From: Dielma fastidiosa
GTDB taxonomy: Bacteria; Bacillota_I; Bacilli_A; Erysipelotrichales; Erysipelotrichaceae
Length of the DNA: 64,000 nucleotides
Assembly (NCBI RefSeq): GCF_000313565.1
Contig: NZ_HE578925.1
Location: 124,001-188,000 of the forward strand
Direction of reading: 5' to 3'
The translations under genes were made by a program, and so were the position numbers. The number at the start of each line of letters is the position of its first letter. Position 1 is the first letter of the stretch. Below the pieces are notes generated by a model. It ran no database searches, was not told where the DNA came from, and worked only from the letters and a program-made list of their open reading frames with translations. Shown here piece after piece: positions 34,680 to 43,380 of this stretch.

Positions 34680-36365
34680 ATGAAACTTAAAGATTTTATG
34701 AAAGCAATGCAGGCAATTGAACAAGACCGTTCATTGTCACAGGATATTGTTGTTGCCGCATTGAAAGAAGCGCTGGCAAAGGCATACCGCAAGCACATTG
34801 AAATTCCTGATGCGCTGGTTCGTGTAGATATCAATGAAAAATCAGGTGAGATCAAAGTATATCAACAGCGTGCCGTAGTTGAAGAGGTTGAGGATGATGA
34901 ATTGGAAATCTCATTGGCGGATGCGAAAAAAATCCGTCAAGAGGTTGAGCTTGGCGATATGATTGAAAATGAGGTCAGCATTGAAAACCTTGGCCGTGCG
35001 GCTGTCATTTTGGCGAAGAATGTAATGAAACAAAAAATCAGAGAAGCCGAGAAACAAGCGGTTTATGATGAATATTGTGACAAGCTTGACGATCTGGTTG
35101 TCGGTACAGTTGAATCCGTAGAGGAAAAATTCTGCGTTGTCAATATCGGCAAGACATTGGCTTTGATGCCAAGAGTTGCGCAGATCCCTGGCGAGCATTA
35201 TTATGAGGGTCAGCGTCTGCGTGTTGTTGTCAGTGAAGTAAATAAAGAAACTAAAGGCGCTCAGGTACTTGTATCAAGAGCTGATGGTAACTTAGTTAAG
35301 CGTTTATTTGAAAAAGAGGTTCCGGAGATCTATCAGGGCATTATTGAAATCAAGGCGATTGCCAGAGATCCTGGTGAGCGCTGCAAGATGGCGGTTTATT
35401 CAAAAAATGAAAACATCGATCCGATCGGTGCTTGTATCGGCCCGAGAGGTTCCCGCGTTCAGGTGATTATCGATGAGCTGCATGGTGAAAAAATCGATAT
35501 CTTTGAATGGAGCGATGATGTTACTGAATTGATTAAAAATGCACTGGCACCGGCTGAAATTTTAGCGGTTATTCCTAATACTGACCGCCGCGGCTTGCTG
35601 ATCGTTGTTAATGACAATCAGTTATCTTTGGCAATTGGTAAAAAAGGTAAAAATGCCCGATTGGCTGTTAAGCTTACCGGCAATAAGATTGATATTAAGT
35701 CAGAGAGTGAAGTAAATGCTTTAGGCATTGACTGGAAAGCAATTGCCGCTGAACAGAAAGCAAAACAGGCTGAGAAGCTGGCACTTGAAAGAGCCGAAGC
35801 TCAGCAGCGGATGTTTGAAGAACGTGAAATGGGCAATTCTGAAATTGATGATGAATATTTGGCAAATGAATTGCAGCCAAGCTATGAAGAAGTGGCTGCT
35901 GATGAAGTTGTCAGTGAACCGGCTTTAGAAGTAAACAGTGAAGCGGAAGAAGCTGCTGAAGCTGAGGCTGAAGAGGTTGCAGAAGTTAAAGAAAAGGCTG
36001 AGGTTAAAGAGGAACGCGCTGAGACAGATCTTGAAAGAGCCGCCCGCATCGCTAAGGAAAAACAGCGTGCAGAAGGCTTGAATATCAAGGAAAAACAGGA
36101 ATATGTTTCGAAGTTTGAACAGATTGCTGGTGCGCCTGCTGCCAAACCAACAACAGCTGCGAAGCCTAGATGGAAGAAGGAAAGCGACGAAGAAGAAAAA
36201 CGCCGCAAGCCGACTTTTGATCTGAAGAAGGATTATGAATTGAAGCCGATTTATTCTGAAGAAGAGCTTGAAGAAATCGCCAAACGTGAAGCCGAAGAAA
36301 AAGCGAACGATTGGATCAATGATGAAATCGACTTTGATGAATTTGATGAATATTACGAAGAATAG
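34680..36365 (+). CDS. nusA: Transcription elongation factor NusA with a long acidic C-terminal extension
   Basis: 561 residues. The first 350 or so form the usual NusA: an N-terminal RNA polymerase-binding domain, S1 (about 135-200), and KH1/KH2 with GACIGPRGSRVQVIIDEL and LAIGKKGKNARLAVKLTG. From about residue 365 a 195-residue low-complexity extension follows: Glu/Ala-rich (AEEAAEAEAEEVAEVKEK), an Ala/Pro/Lys patch and a very acidic end (NDEIDFDEFDEYYEE). Bacillus NusA stops near 370; Mycoplasma NusA is similarly long and its extension contributes to RNA polymerase-ribosome contacts. A related function here is inference. AAAGGAAAG precedes the ATG. Confidence 0.94.
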   Translation: MKLKDFMKAMQAIEQDRSLSQDIVVAALKEALAKAYRKHIEIPDALVRVDINEKSGEIKVYQQRAVVEEVEDDELEISLADAKKIRQEVELGDMIENEVSIENLGRAAVILAKNVMKQKIREAEKQAVYDEYCDKLDDLVVGTVESVEEKFCVVNIGKTLALMPRVAQIPGEHYYEGQRLRVVVSEVNKETKGAQVLVSRADGNLVKRLFEKEVPEIYQGIIEIKAIARDPGERCKMAVYSKNENIDPIGACIGPRGSRVQVIIDELHGEKIDIFEWSDDVTELIKNALAPAEILAVIPNTDRRGLLIVVNDNQLSLAIGKKGKNARLAVKLTGNKIDIKSESEVNALGIDWKAIAAEQKAKQAEKLALERAEAQQRMFEEREMGNSEIDDEYLANELQPSYEEVAADEVVSEPALEVNSEAEEAAEAEAEEVAEVKEKAEVKEERAETDLERAARIAKEKQRAEGLNIKEKQEYVSKFEQIAGAPAAKPTTAAKPRWKKESDEEEKRRKPTFDLKKDYELKPIYSEEELEEIAKREAEEKANDWINDEIDFDEFDEYYEE

Positions 36366-36376
36366 GAGGGATGTTC

Positions 36377-36640
36377 ATGAAGAAAATTCCGATGCGTAAA
36401 TGTGTCGTAACCCAGGAACAGCTGCCTAAGAAAGAATTGATCCGCGTTGTGCGCACACCTGAACAGCAGGTCGTTATTGATAGCACGGGCCGCACTAATG
36501 GCCGCGGTGCTTATCTGAAAAAGGATCTGGCTGCCATCGAGCTGGCTAAAAAGAAAAAAGCGCTGGCAAGAGCATTGGAATGTGAAATTCCTGATGCCAT
36601 CTATGAACAGCTGACAGCATTGGTGAGCAATGAACAATAA
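36377..36640 (+). CDS. ylxR: YlxR/RnpM family RNA-binding protein
   Basis: 87 residues: MRKCVVTQEQLPKKELIRVVR at the start, then TGRTNGRGAYLKKD, the core of the YlxR fold. In Bacillus the protein binds the RNase P RNA and modulates its activity. The ATG at 36377 is preferred over 36371, because AGGAGGG lies six bases before it and would touch the earlier codon. It is 11 bases past nusA and its end overlaps ylxQ by 11 bases, so the genes are translationally coupled. Confidence 0.92.
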   Translation: MKKIPMRKCVVTQEQLPKKELIRVVRTPEQQVVIDSTGRTNGRGAYLKKDLAAIELAKKKKALARALECEIPDAIYEQLTALVSNEQ

Positions 36641-36929
36641 GGCAATGGGTTTGCTTGGCTTAGCGGCCAGGGCGCGCAAGGTGATCAGCGGTGAAGGGGT
36701 TCTCACCAGTATTCAAAATGGCAGTGCTAAGCTCGTGCTGATTGCGTCGGATGCCAGTGAGAATACAAAGAAGAAATATGTAGATAAATGCACATACTAT
36801 AACGTGGAATTTGATTTTGTCGAGACATCGGCAGAACTGAATCAGGCAATGGGTACTTTCAATCGGAAAGTCATTGCCGTTGCTGACGAGGGTTTTGCGA
36901 AGAATCTTCATACTTGCTTGAAAGGCTAG
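36630..36929 (+). CDS. ylxQ: L7Ae-family ribosomal protein YlxQ
   Basis: 99 residues with the L7Ae/L30e fold: [19 protein letters not shown] at the start (the G-x-A-x-(K/R)-A-G-(K/R) RNA-contact area), [15 protein letters not shown], and a C-terminal [19 protein letters not shown]. Family members bind kink-turns in RNA. The start overlaps ylxR by 11 bases. It stands at its conserved place before infB. Confidence 0.9.
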   Translation: MNNKAMGLLGLAARARKVISGEGVLTSIQNGSAKLVLIASDASENTKKKYVDKCTYYNVEFDFVETSAELNQAMGTFNRKVIAVADEGFAKNLHTCLKG

Positions 36930-36937
36930 GTGATATA

Positions 36938-38776
36938 ATGGCAAGACAGACAAATAACAGAAATAGAAAGAATAACAACCGGAATAATAACTTTACTCCC
37001 AAGAAAGAACGGGTAGAGGTTAAGGCAATTACGTATTCCGGCGTATTGACGGTAGGTGAACTAGCTGAGAAGCTGCACCGCAATGCGAGTGAATTGATCA
37101 AGGTATTATTCATGCTGGGAAATATGGTTACCATTAACTCCACATTGGATGATGAAACGATTGAATTGCTTTGTATGGAATTTAATGTAGAATGTACGAA
37201 AGAAAATATTATTGAAGAAACTAATCTTGAAGAAGAATTAAAAGAAAATGAAGACGATGAGTCTACATTGGAATCACGTCCGCCGGTGGTTACGATCATG
37301 GGACATGTTGACCATGGTAAAACAACCTTATTGGATACCATTCGTAAATCAAGAGTTACTGAAGGTGAATTTGGCGGTATCACTCAGCACATTGGTGCTT
37401 ATCAGGTGAATGTCAAAGGTAAAAAGATCACTTTCTTAGATACGCCGGGACATGAGGCATTTACTGCCATGCGTGCACGCGGTGCTCAGGTTACGGATAT
37501 CGTCGTTATTGTTGTAGCTGCTGATGACGGTGTTATGCCGCAGACAAAGGAAGCCGTCGATCATGCGAAGGCAGCAGGTGCGCCGGTTATCGTGGCTGTC
37601 AACAAGATTGATAAGCCAGATGTGAATACAGACCGCATCATGGGAGAAATGTCTGATTTAGGTTTAATGCCTGAGGAATGGGGCGGCGATACGATGTTCT
37701 GCCCAATCAGTGCTAAATTTGGTCAGGGCGTTCCTGAATTGCTGGAATCCATTCAGATTCTTGCCGAGGTTGAAAACTTCCGTGCCAATCCGAACCGTTT
37801 AGCTACAGGTACGGTTATTGAAGCAAAATTAGATAAGGGCCGCGGACCGGTTGTCAGTCTGCTTGTTCAAAAAGGTACCTTAAAATCAGGTGATGTACTG
37901 GTTGTTGGTTCATGCTATGGACGAGTACGTAAAATGGTTGATGACCATGGCCGTGAAATCAAGTCGGCTGGACCTTCTTCACCGGTTGAAATTATCGGTT
38001 TAAATGATGTGCCGGTTGCCGGTGATGTTTTCCGTGTCTTTGATTCGGAAAAGAAGGCAAGACAGATCGCGGAAACCAGAAATCAAGTAAGAATTGATGC
38101 TGAACGTAATTCATCCAGCGCCTTAACGCTTGATGATCTTGCCCGTCAGATTGAAGAGGGTAATATTCAGGAAATCAATGTTATCGTTAAGGCAGATGTT
38201 CAGGGCTCGGCAGAGGCGGTTAAGGCTTCACTGGAAAAACTGGATGTTCAGGGTGTACGGGTAAATGTAATCCGTTCTACCGCCGGTGCGATCACCGAGA
38301 GCGATGTTGTATTAGCCAGTGCTTCAAATGCTATCGTTATTGGTTTTAACGTTCGTCCAAGCGCTAATGTTCGCAAGAAAGCGGAAGAGGAAAAAGTTGA
38401 AATCCGTCTGCATAACATTATCTATAAAGCATTGGAAGAAATGGAATTGGCCATGAAGGGTATGCTGGCGCCGGTTTATGAAGAAGTTGTTATCGGTCAG
38501 GCTGAAGTGCGTCAGACATATAAGGTTTCAAAAATCGGTACGATTGCCGGCTGTATGGTTACTGATGGCTGCTTAAAGAAAGAATGTAAGATTCGTCTGA
38601 TCCGTGATGGCATCGTTATCTATACAGGTAAGCTGGCTTCTTTAAAACGTTTCCAAAATGATGCGAAGGAAGTTCAGTCAGGCTATGAGTGCGGCTGTAC
38701 CATTGAAAATTTCAATGACATCAAAGAGGGCGACATTTTTGAAGCTTATGAAGATCAGCAGGTAGAGGTTGCTTAA
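36938..38776 (+). CDS. infB: Translation initiation factor IF-2
   Basis: 612 residues, a short IF-2. A basic Asn/Arg-rich stretch ([16 protein letters not shown]) precedes the IF2-N domain (about 30-90). The G domain carries GHVDHGKTT (G1), DTPGHEAFT (G3), NKIDKP (G4), followed by domains II, III and the fMet-tRNA-binding domain IV. IF-2 places initiator tRNA on the 30S subunit. The ATG at 36938 has AGGTGAT upstream; a TTG frame from 36914 would overlap ylxQ and is less likely. The stop is next to the rbfA start. Confidence 0.96.
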   Translation: MARQTNNRNRKNNNRNNNFTPKKERVEVKAITYSGVLTVGELAEKLHRNASELIKVLFMLGNMVTINSTLDDETIELLCMEFNVECTKENIIEETNLEEELKENEDDESTLESRPPVVTIMGHVDHGKTTLLDTIRKSRVTEGEFGGITQHIGAYQVNVKGKKITFLDTPGHEAFTAMRARGAQVTDIVVIVVAADDGVMPQTKEAVDHAKAAGAPVIVAVNKIDKPDVNTDRIMGEMSDLGLMPEEWGGDTMFCPISAKFGQGVPELLESIQILAEVENFRANPNRLATGTVIEAKLDKGRGPVVSLLVQKGTLKSGDVLVVGSCYGRVRKMVDDHGREIKSAGPSSPVEIIGLNDVPVAGDVFRVFDSEKKARQIAETRNQVRIDAERNSSSALTLDDLARQIEEGNIQEINVIVKADVQGSAEAVKASLEKLDVQGVRVNVIRSTAGAITESDVVLASASNAIVIGFNVRPSANVRKKAEEEKVEIRLHNIIYKALEEMELAMKGMLAPVYEEVVIGQAEVRQTYKVSKIGTIAGCMVTDGCLKKECKIRLIRDGIVIYTGKLASLKRFQNDAKEVQSGYECGCTIENFNDIKEGDIFEAYEDQQVEVA

Positions 38777-38777
38777 T

Positions 38778-39122
38778 ATGGGATTAAAAAAGGATAAGAT
38801 GGATAATATTATCCAAAAAGAAGTCAGTGAAATTATTCAATTTGAACTGAAAAATCCTAAGATTGGTTTTGTGACGATCACTGATGTTGATGTGACTTCA
38901 GATATGTCTTATGCGAAAATCTTTGTTTCTTTTTTAGGACAGGATGCCCGCAAAGAAGCTGGTTTGAAGGCATTAAATCAATCAAAGGGGTTTATCCGCA
39001 GCGAATTAGCCAAAAGGCTGACGATCCGCAAAACACCGGAATTGATTTTTCAGCTTGATAATTCGCTTGAAAAAGGGAATAAGATTGAAAAAATTCTACA
39101 TGACATTAATTCAAATAACTAA
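38778..39122 (+). CDS. rbfA: Ribosome-binding factor A
   Basis: 114 residues. The KH-type fold contains IIQKEVSEIIQFELKNPKI, FVTITDVDVTSDMSYAKIFVS and the end block RKTPELIFQLDNSLEKGNKIE, diagnostic for RbfA, which helps maturation of the 16S 5' end. ATG at 38778 follows the infB stop by one base; AGGTAGAGG nine bases upstream lies inside infB. It is the last gene of the operon. Confidence 0.94.
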   Translation: MGLKKDKMDNIIQKEVSEIIQFELKNPKIGFVTITDVDVTSDMSYAKIFVSFLGQDARKEAGLKALNQSKGFIRSELAKRLTIRKTPELIFQLDNSLEKGNKIEKILHDINSNN

Positions 39123-39149
39123 ATAACTGCTTCGGCAGTTATTTTATTA
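39122..39149 (+). terminator. Intrinsic terminator of the infB operon
   Basis: AATAACTGC-TTCG-GCAGTTATT then TTATT. Confidence 0.8.
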
Positions 39150-39161
39150 GCAGGAGGACGT

Positions 39162-40715
39162 ATGAGTATTTTAACTGTTGAAAATATCAGCCACAGCTTT
39201 GGCGGACGGAGCATATTAGAAAATGTTTCCTTTCGTCTATTAAAAGGCGAGCATGTGGGGCTGGTAGGCGCTAATGGTGAGGGGAAATCAACCTTTCTGA
39301 ATATCATTTGCGGTAAATTGGAACCAGAACAGGGAAAGGTTGAATGGTGCAACCGTATCACGACCGGTTATCTTGATCAGCATACAGTATTGGAAAAAGG
39401 TAAGACGATTCGGATGGTTTTACAGGACGCCTTTGCCTATCTGTTTAAATTAGAAGCTGAAATGATTGAGATGTATGAAAAGATGGGTGAGTGCAGTGAG
39501 GAAGAATGCAGCCGCTACATGGATGAAGTCGGCATTATACAGGAAATGCTGGATCATAATGGCTTTTATATGATTGATGCGAAAATTAATGAAGCAGCCA
39601 GCGGGCTTGGTTTGCTTGATTTGGGATTGGATCGGGATGTTTCAGAGTTATCCGGAGGTCAGCGCACCAAGGTGTTATTATGTAAATTATTGCTGGAGAA
39701 TCCGATGATTCTGATTCTTGATGAACCGACCAACTATCTGGATGAGGAGCATATACGATGGCTGACGAATTATCTTCAAAATTACGAGAATGCTTTTATT
39801 TTGGTCAGTCATGATGTGCCTTTTTTGAATGATGTAGTTAATATTATTTATCATGTAGAAAATTGCACACTGACGCGATATGTCGGCGATTATCAGAAGT
39901 TTGAAGAGGGGCTGGCGATGAAGCGCCGTCAGATGGAGGCGGCTTATAATCGTCAGCAGAAGGAAATTGATGAGCTTCAGGATTTCATCCAGCGCAATAA
40001 AGCAAGAGTTGCAACTCGTAATATGGCAGCTTCAAGGCAGAAGAAACTTGATAAGATGGATCTTCTGTCTAAACCAAAGATAAAAATTAAACCGGAGTTT
40101 ACTTTTTTAACTGCCAGAACACCGGGCAAGGTTCTGTTTAAGCTTAATGATCTGGTAATTGGCTATGATGAGCCATTGACTCGTCCGATCAATATGGAAT
40201 TTGAACGCAACCGCAAGATTGCAATCAAGGGAGTAAATGGCCTTGGTAAGTCAACGCTGTTAAAGACATTAACTGGCTTGCTTCAGCCATACAGCGGTGA
40301 AGTGGAAACTGATCCGTATCTTGAAATTGGTTATTTTGAACAGGAAGCGGTAAATAATACTAAAACAGCTTTACAGGAAATATGGGATTGCTTTCCGGGC
40401 TGGACAAATAATGAGGTACGCTCAGCGCTTGCGAAATGCGGCCTTACGACGGATCATATCGAAACCAGCATGATGGTTTTATCCGGCGGTGAAAACGCAA
40501 AGGTCAGATTATGCAGGATTCTGAATCAGGAAACCAATGTACTGGTACTGGATGAACCGACGAATCACTTAGATGTGGAAGCTAAGGATGAGCTTAAAAA
40601 GGCCATCAGAGAATACCGCGGCAGCGTGATTTTAGTATCACATGATCCGGAATTTTATGAAGATATCGTCGATGAAGTGTTGAATGTTGAAGACTGGACA
40701 ACCAAGGTGTTATAA
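39162..40715 (+). CDS. ABC-F family ATPase (YkpA/YbiT-type)
   Basis: 517 residues with two ABC domains and no membrane segment. Domain 1: Walker A GANGEGKST, signature LSGGQRTKV, Walker B LILDEPTNYLD. A charged linker follows (KRRQMEAAYNRQQKEID) of P-site-tRNA-interacting type. Domain 2: GVNGLGKST, LSGGENAKV, LVLDEPTNHLD. ABC-F proteins act on the ribosome in translation or antibiotic protection; sequence and length suggest a housekeeping type rather than a resistance protein. AGGAGG precedes the ATG. Its stop overlaps the start of the next gene (TAATG). Confidence 0.9.
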   Translation: MSILTVENISHSFGGRSILENVSFRLLKGEHVGLVGANGEGKSTFLNIICGKLEPEQGKVEWCNRITTGYLDQHTVLEKGKTIRMVLQDAFAYLFKLEAEMIEMYEKMGECSEEECSRYMDEVGIIQEMLDHNGFYMIDAKINEAASGLGLLDLGLDRDVSELSGGQRTKVLLCKLLLENPMILILDEPTNYLDEEHIRWLTNYLQNYENAFILVSHDVPFLNDVVNIIYHVENCTLTRYVGDYQKFEEGLAMKRRQMEAAYNRQQKEIDELQDFIQRNKARVATRNMAASRQKKLDKMDLLSKPKIKIKPEFTFLTARTPGKVLFKLNDLVIGYDEPLTRPINMEFERNRKIAIKGVNGLGKSTLLKTLTGLLQPYSGEVETDPYLEIGYFEQEAVNNTKTALQEIWDCFPGWTNNEVRSALAKCGLTTDHIETSMMVLSGGENAKVRLCRILNQETNVLVLDEPTNHLDVEAKDELKKAIREYRGSVILVSHDPEFYEDIVDEVLNVEDWTTKVL

Positions 40716-40996
40716 TGATTAAGAAGCTGTTGATTCTGCTGCCTTCACTGATTCAGGCATGCCTTTGTCTGCTGCCAAGAAGCGGTTTGGTATTAGCGCT
40801 GAGCTGCATTCTGGTATTGCTTCAGGGCGGCTTGTGCGCGTGGATGGCTCAGCCTTTATGGTTCAGCCTGCTGATTACATTGCTGGCGGCATTGCCGGGG
40901 GCAGAAACGCAGAGCATTCTTATACTCTATCTGCTGATTTTGAATCTATTGGCTTATTTTTGTATTAAAACGATTGTTGCTATTTATCAAAAGTGA
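40715..40996 (+). CDS. Small membrane protein, unknown
   Basis: 93 residues, almost entirely hydrophobic, probably three membrane helices (about 1-30, 33-55 and 60-90). Begins at the overlapping TAATG of the ABC-F gene, so it depends on translational coupling. Leu-rich composition and no conserved motif; no family recognised. The next gene begins nine bases after its stop with GAGGAAA as a ribosome site, so the three genes form one unit. Confidence 0.6.
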   Translation: MIKKLLILLPSLIQACLCLLPRSGLVLALSCILVLLQGGLCAWMAQPLWFSLLITLLAALPGAETQSILILYLLILNLLAYFCIKTIVAIYQK

Positions 40997-41005
40997 GGAA
41001 ATTCT

Positions 41006-41572
41006 ATGCGTGAATCCATAAAAGAATTAAAAAATAAATATCTGATTAACCATTTGCTCAGCCGTGATGAAGTAAGCATTGAGCTAGCGAAGGGGGTAAC
41101 AGATGATGAGGAATACTGTACTTTAATGTGGCTTTTAGGTGTATTATATCAGGAAGAAGGCAATAAAAATGCGGCAACCTATTGTTGTCTGCGGGCAAAT
41201 GAAATCTGGTGCATGAATCAGCTGAAACCTAAGAAAAGACGGTCAGAACTCATATTTACTAACTTTATTATGGATACAGAAATGGAAACTTTTATTCAGC
41301 AAAAGATTGCCTTTATGAAAGATAAATATAAACATATTAAGCGTCAGCTTATTTATATCAGCATCTGTTTCGGCTCCTTAGCTTTTTTGATTTCATTTTT
41401 CTTTTTAAAGCTGAGTATTGGTGCGGCAATTATTGAATGGGTCTGTTTCTCAGTGCTTTCTTTCTGGTTTACCTATGGCCGCAGCAAGGATCGCTTTTAT
41501 GTCCTGCAGTCAGAAGCCAGCGGTAAATATTTAAGTGAAGCGGATATGAATTTTGATAAGAAATATCTCTAG
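41006..41572 (+). CDS. Hypothetical protein with N-terminal helical repeat and two membrane helices
   Basis: 188 residues. The first 80 are soluble and helical; the stretch DDEEYCTLMWLLGVLYQEEGNKNAATY, seen in part, resembles one TPR-type pair. Two hydrophobic helices follow at about 113-133 and 135-155, then a short Arg/Lys tail. Ribosome site GAGGAAATTCT lies before ATG. No family is recognised. Co-transcribed with the ABC-F gene. Function unknown. Confidence 0.65.
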   Translation: MRESIKELKNKYLINHLLSRDEVSIELAKGVTDDEEYCTLMWLLGVLYQEEGNKNAATYCCLRANEIWCMNQLKPKKRRSELIFTNFIMDTEMETFIQQKIAFMKDKYKHIKRQLIYISICFGSLAFLISFFFLKLSIGAAIIEWVCFSVLSFWFTYGRSKDRFYVLQSEASGKYLSEADMNFDKKYL

Positions 41573-41625
41573 CCTATACATTGTGTCTCTTCTTTCATAA
41601 GATAGCTTGAAAGGAGAGATTTATT

Positions 41626-42138
41626 ATGTACACACGTTATATCTTGAAGCAGGGCGACCGCGGCATTGCCGTTAATAAGATGCAGGCTTATTTGAATATG
41701 TTTCAGCGTGCCGGTTATATCCGTACCGCTCAGAGCGAGGATGGCATTTACGGCACGAAAACGGCTACCGCAGTTAAAGAATTTCAAGTGTTTGCCCGTT
41801 TAAATCCAGATGGTGTCATCGGCAGCAATACTTGGGATACAATCATGGAAACCTTAAAATTATTAGGGGTTACAACTAATATTCCAGTAGCCAGCAGTTC
41901 TTATTATCTGACAAGCGGTAATACGGGAATCGATGTATTTAAGATGCAGGAATATATTAACAGCATTGCATCGGTGAATCCATGTCTGCGTCCGGTAACT
42001 GTCGATGGTGCTTTTGGCAATGCTACAAGAATTGCGGTTCAGCAGTTCCAATATTTGAATAATATGGCAATTGACGGCAAGATTGGCCGGGCCACTTGGG
42101 ATGAAATCGTTAATCAAGTCAATAAAATGGGCAGTTAG
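41626..42138 (+). CDS. Protein of two peptidoglycan-binding domains, no signal peptide
   Basis: 170 residues made of two PG_binding_1 repeats: QGDRGIAVNKMQAYLN to DGVIGSNTWDTIM (about 6-82) and SGNTGIDVFKMQEYIN to DGKIGRATWDEIV (about 95-165). Each shows the family's G-x-x-V-x-x-(L/M)-Q and DG-x-(I/F)-G-x-x-T pattern. There is neither a catalytic domain nor a signal peptide or membrane helix, so how it would reach the wall is unclear. AAAGGAGAG precedes the ATG. Possible parallels are spore or prophage proteins, without further evidence. Confidence 0.83.
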   Translation: MYTRYILKQGDRGIAVNKMQAYLNMFQRAGYIRTAQSEDGIYGTKTATAVKEFQVFARLNPDGVIGSNTWDTIMETLKLLGVTTNIPVASSSYYLTSGNTGIDVFKMQEYINSIASVNPCLRPVTVDGAFGNATRIAVQQFQYLNNMAIDGKIGRATWDEIVNQVNKMGS

Positions 42139-42147
42139 CAGTAAAAG

Positions 42148-42156
42148 TGGTACACT
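42148..42156 (+). promoter_or_regulatory. Extended -10 before the thioredoxin-fold gene
   Basis: TGGTACACT, with GAGGTGAT and ATG at 42174 downstream. No clear -35. Confidence 0.5.
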
Positions 42157-42173
42157 ATCATTGAGGTGATTCA

Positions 42174-42434
42174 ATGAAACACGTAAAAATGATGATGTTA
42201 TCTACATGCCCGCATTGTAAGAAAGCTTTTGAAATGCTTGATGAGCTTAAAAAGGAACATCCTGAATATCGGGATGTTGAAATTGAAGTGATTGATGAGC
42301 AGAAGGAAGAAGAAAAAACAAAGGGCTACGATTATTGGTATGTTCCGACATTTTTTGTAGATGATCAGAAACTCCATGAAGGTGTACCAAGTATTGCGGC
42401 TATTGAGGCTGTATTGAAAGCAGCTATTGAATAG
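42174..42434 (+). CDS. Glutaredoxin/thioredoxin-fold protein with CPHC motif
   Basis: 86 residues: MMMLSTCPHCKKAFEMLDEL gives the CxxC at residues about 12-15, and YVPTFFVDDQKLHEG the cis-Pro loop and following strand. Length and fold match glutaredoxin-like proteins of Firmicutes. Likely cytosolic thiol-disulphide exchange; the partner is not known. GAGGTGATTCA precedes the ATG. Single-gene unit closed by a terminator. Confidence 0.85.
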   Translation: MKHVKMMMLSTCPHCKKAFEMLDELKKEHPEYRDVEIEVIDEQKEEEKTKGYDYWYVPTFFVDDQKLHEGVPSIAAIEAVLKAAIE

Positions 42435-42446
42435 CATAAATTAAAG

Positions 42447-42478
42447 AAACGGTAATCGATAGTGATTATCGTTTTTTC
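42447..42478 (+). terminator. Intrinsic terminator
   Basis: AACGGTAATC-GATAGT-GATTATCGTT followed by TTTT. Confidence 0.85.
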
Positions 42479-42485
42479 TTAATGT

Positions 42486-42515
42486 TTGAGTTAATATTGT
42501 GATTTATGATAGAAT
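42486..42515 (+). promoter_or_regulatory. Promoter of the VanW gene
   Basis: TTGAGT, 18-base spacer, TAGAAT with an extended TGA; AAAGGGAG follows before ATG at 42537. Confidence 0.65.
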
Positions 42516-42536
42516 ATTACAAAAGGGAGAATCATT

Positions 42537-43361
42537 ATGGAGAAGCAATTAACCAAACCCTTGCAGCGCTCAATGCTGAGGGCTAAGGCAGGGATGGTCT
42601 ATTATGGGATGAAAAGACGGCTGCTGTGGGTAAGGATGAAAAAGCAGTTTGCGCATGAGTTTCAAAATCCGCTGCCTTATGTGATTTTTAAGCATCAGAC
42701 ACCGCTGCTGCGCGAGCTGAAAGATGTTGAGATGCAATATCAATATAATAAAATTATTAATTTAAAATTAGCGGTCAAAAAAATCAACGGCATTGTGATT
42801 CATCCGCATGAGGTATTCAGTTACTGGCAGCTGATCGGCAAGCCGACAAGGCGTAAGGGATATGTAGATGGCATGATTTTGGATCATGGACATTTTTGTT
42901 ACGGCATCGGCGGCGGTTTATGTCAGCTTTCCAATCTGATCTTCTGGATGAGCATTCATACGCCTTTGACGATCATTGAACGGCATCGTCATGGCTACGA
43001 TGTATTTCCGGATGCCAACCGCACGCAGCCCTTTGGCAGCGGTGCTACCTGTTTCTACCCGCATGGAGATTTGATGATCCGCAATGATACGGATCAGGAT
43101 TATCAATTAAATGTAGAGGTTGGAGAAACGATGCTGATCGGTTCATGGCGTGCTTTGGCACCCCTTGATGTCAGCTATACAATTATCGAGAAAAATCATG
43201 AGATGAAAGCCGAAACATGGGGATACAGCCGGCATAATGAGCTGTACCGTCAAGTTTATGACCTTGATGGGCAGCTGCTTCATGAAGAATTTCTGCTTTC
43301 TAACCATGCGATGATGATGTATTCACCTTATCTTGAATATGAAAAAAACGCTCAAAGCTGA
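42537..43361 (+). CDS. VanW family protein
   Basis: 274 residues. The VanW core is clear: HPHEVFSYWQLIGKPT, GYVDGMIL, CYGIGGGLCQLSNLIFW (the strongest family signature), and ERHRHGYDVFPD. There is no signal peptide or membrane helix; the N-terminal 60 residues are basic. VanW was named for its presence in some vancomycin-resistance clusters, but its reaction is unknown and most members, as here, are not near resistance genes. It stands alone behind its promoter and shares a convergent terminator with the lipid kinase. Confidence 0.88.
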   Translation: MEKQLTKPLQRSMLRAKAGMVYYGMKRRLLWVRMKKQFAHEFQNPLPYVIFKHQTPLLRELKDVEMQYQYNKIINLKLAVKKINGIVIHPHEVFSYWQLIGKPTRRKGYVDGMILDHGHFCYGIGGGLCQLSNLIFWMSIHTPLTIIERHRHGYDVFPDANRTQPFGSGATCFYPHGDLMIRNDTDQDYQLNVEVGETMLIGSWRALAPLDVSYTIIEKNHEMKAETWGYSRHNELYRQVYDLDGQLLHEEFLLSNHAMMMYSPYLEYEKNAQS

Positions 43362-43380
43362 TGCTTACAGCGTTTTATTT
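43345..43380. terminator. Convergent terminator between the VanW and lipid kinase genes
   Basis: AAAACGCT (43345-43352) and AGCGTTTT (43369-43376), 16-base loop, A-run at the left and T-run at the right. It overlaps both gene ends and serves both directions. Confidence 0.72.

Noticed and set aside
39162-40715. Antibiotic-resistance ABC-F protein
   Set aside because: Nothing in the linker or the neighbourhood points to a resistance subgroup; a housekeeping type is the simpler reading.
42537-43361. Vancomycin resistance from the VanW gene
   Set aside because: No vanH, vanA-type ligase, vanX or two-component genes are nearby; VanW proteins are widespread without resistance.
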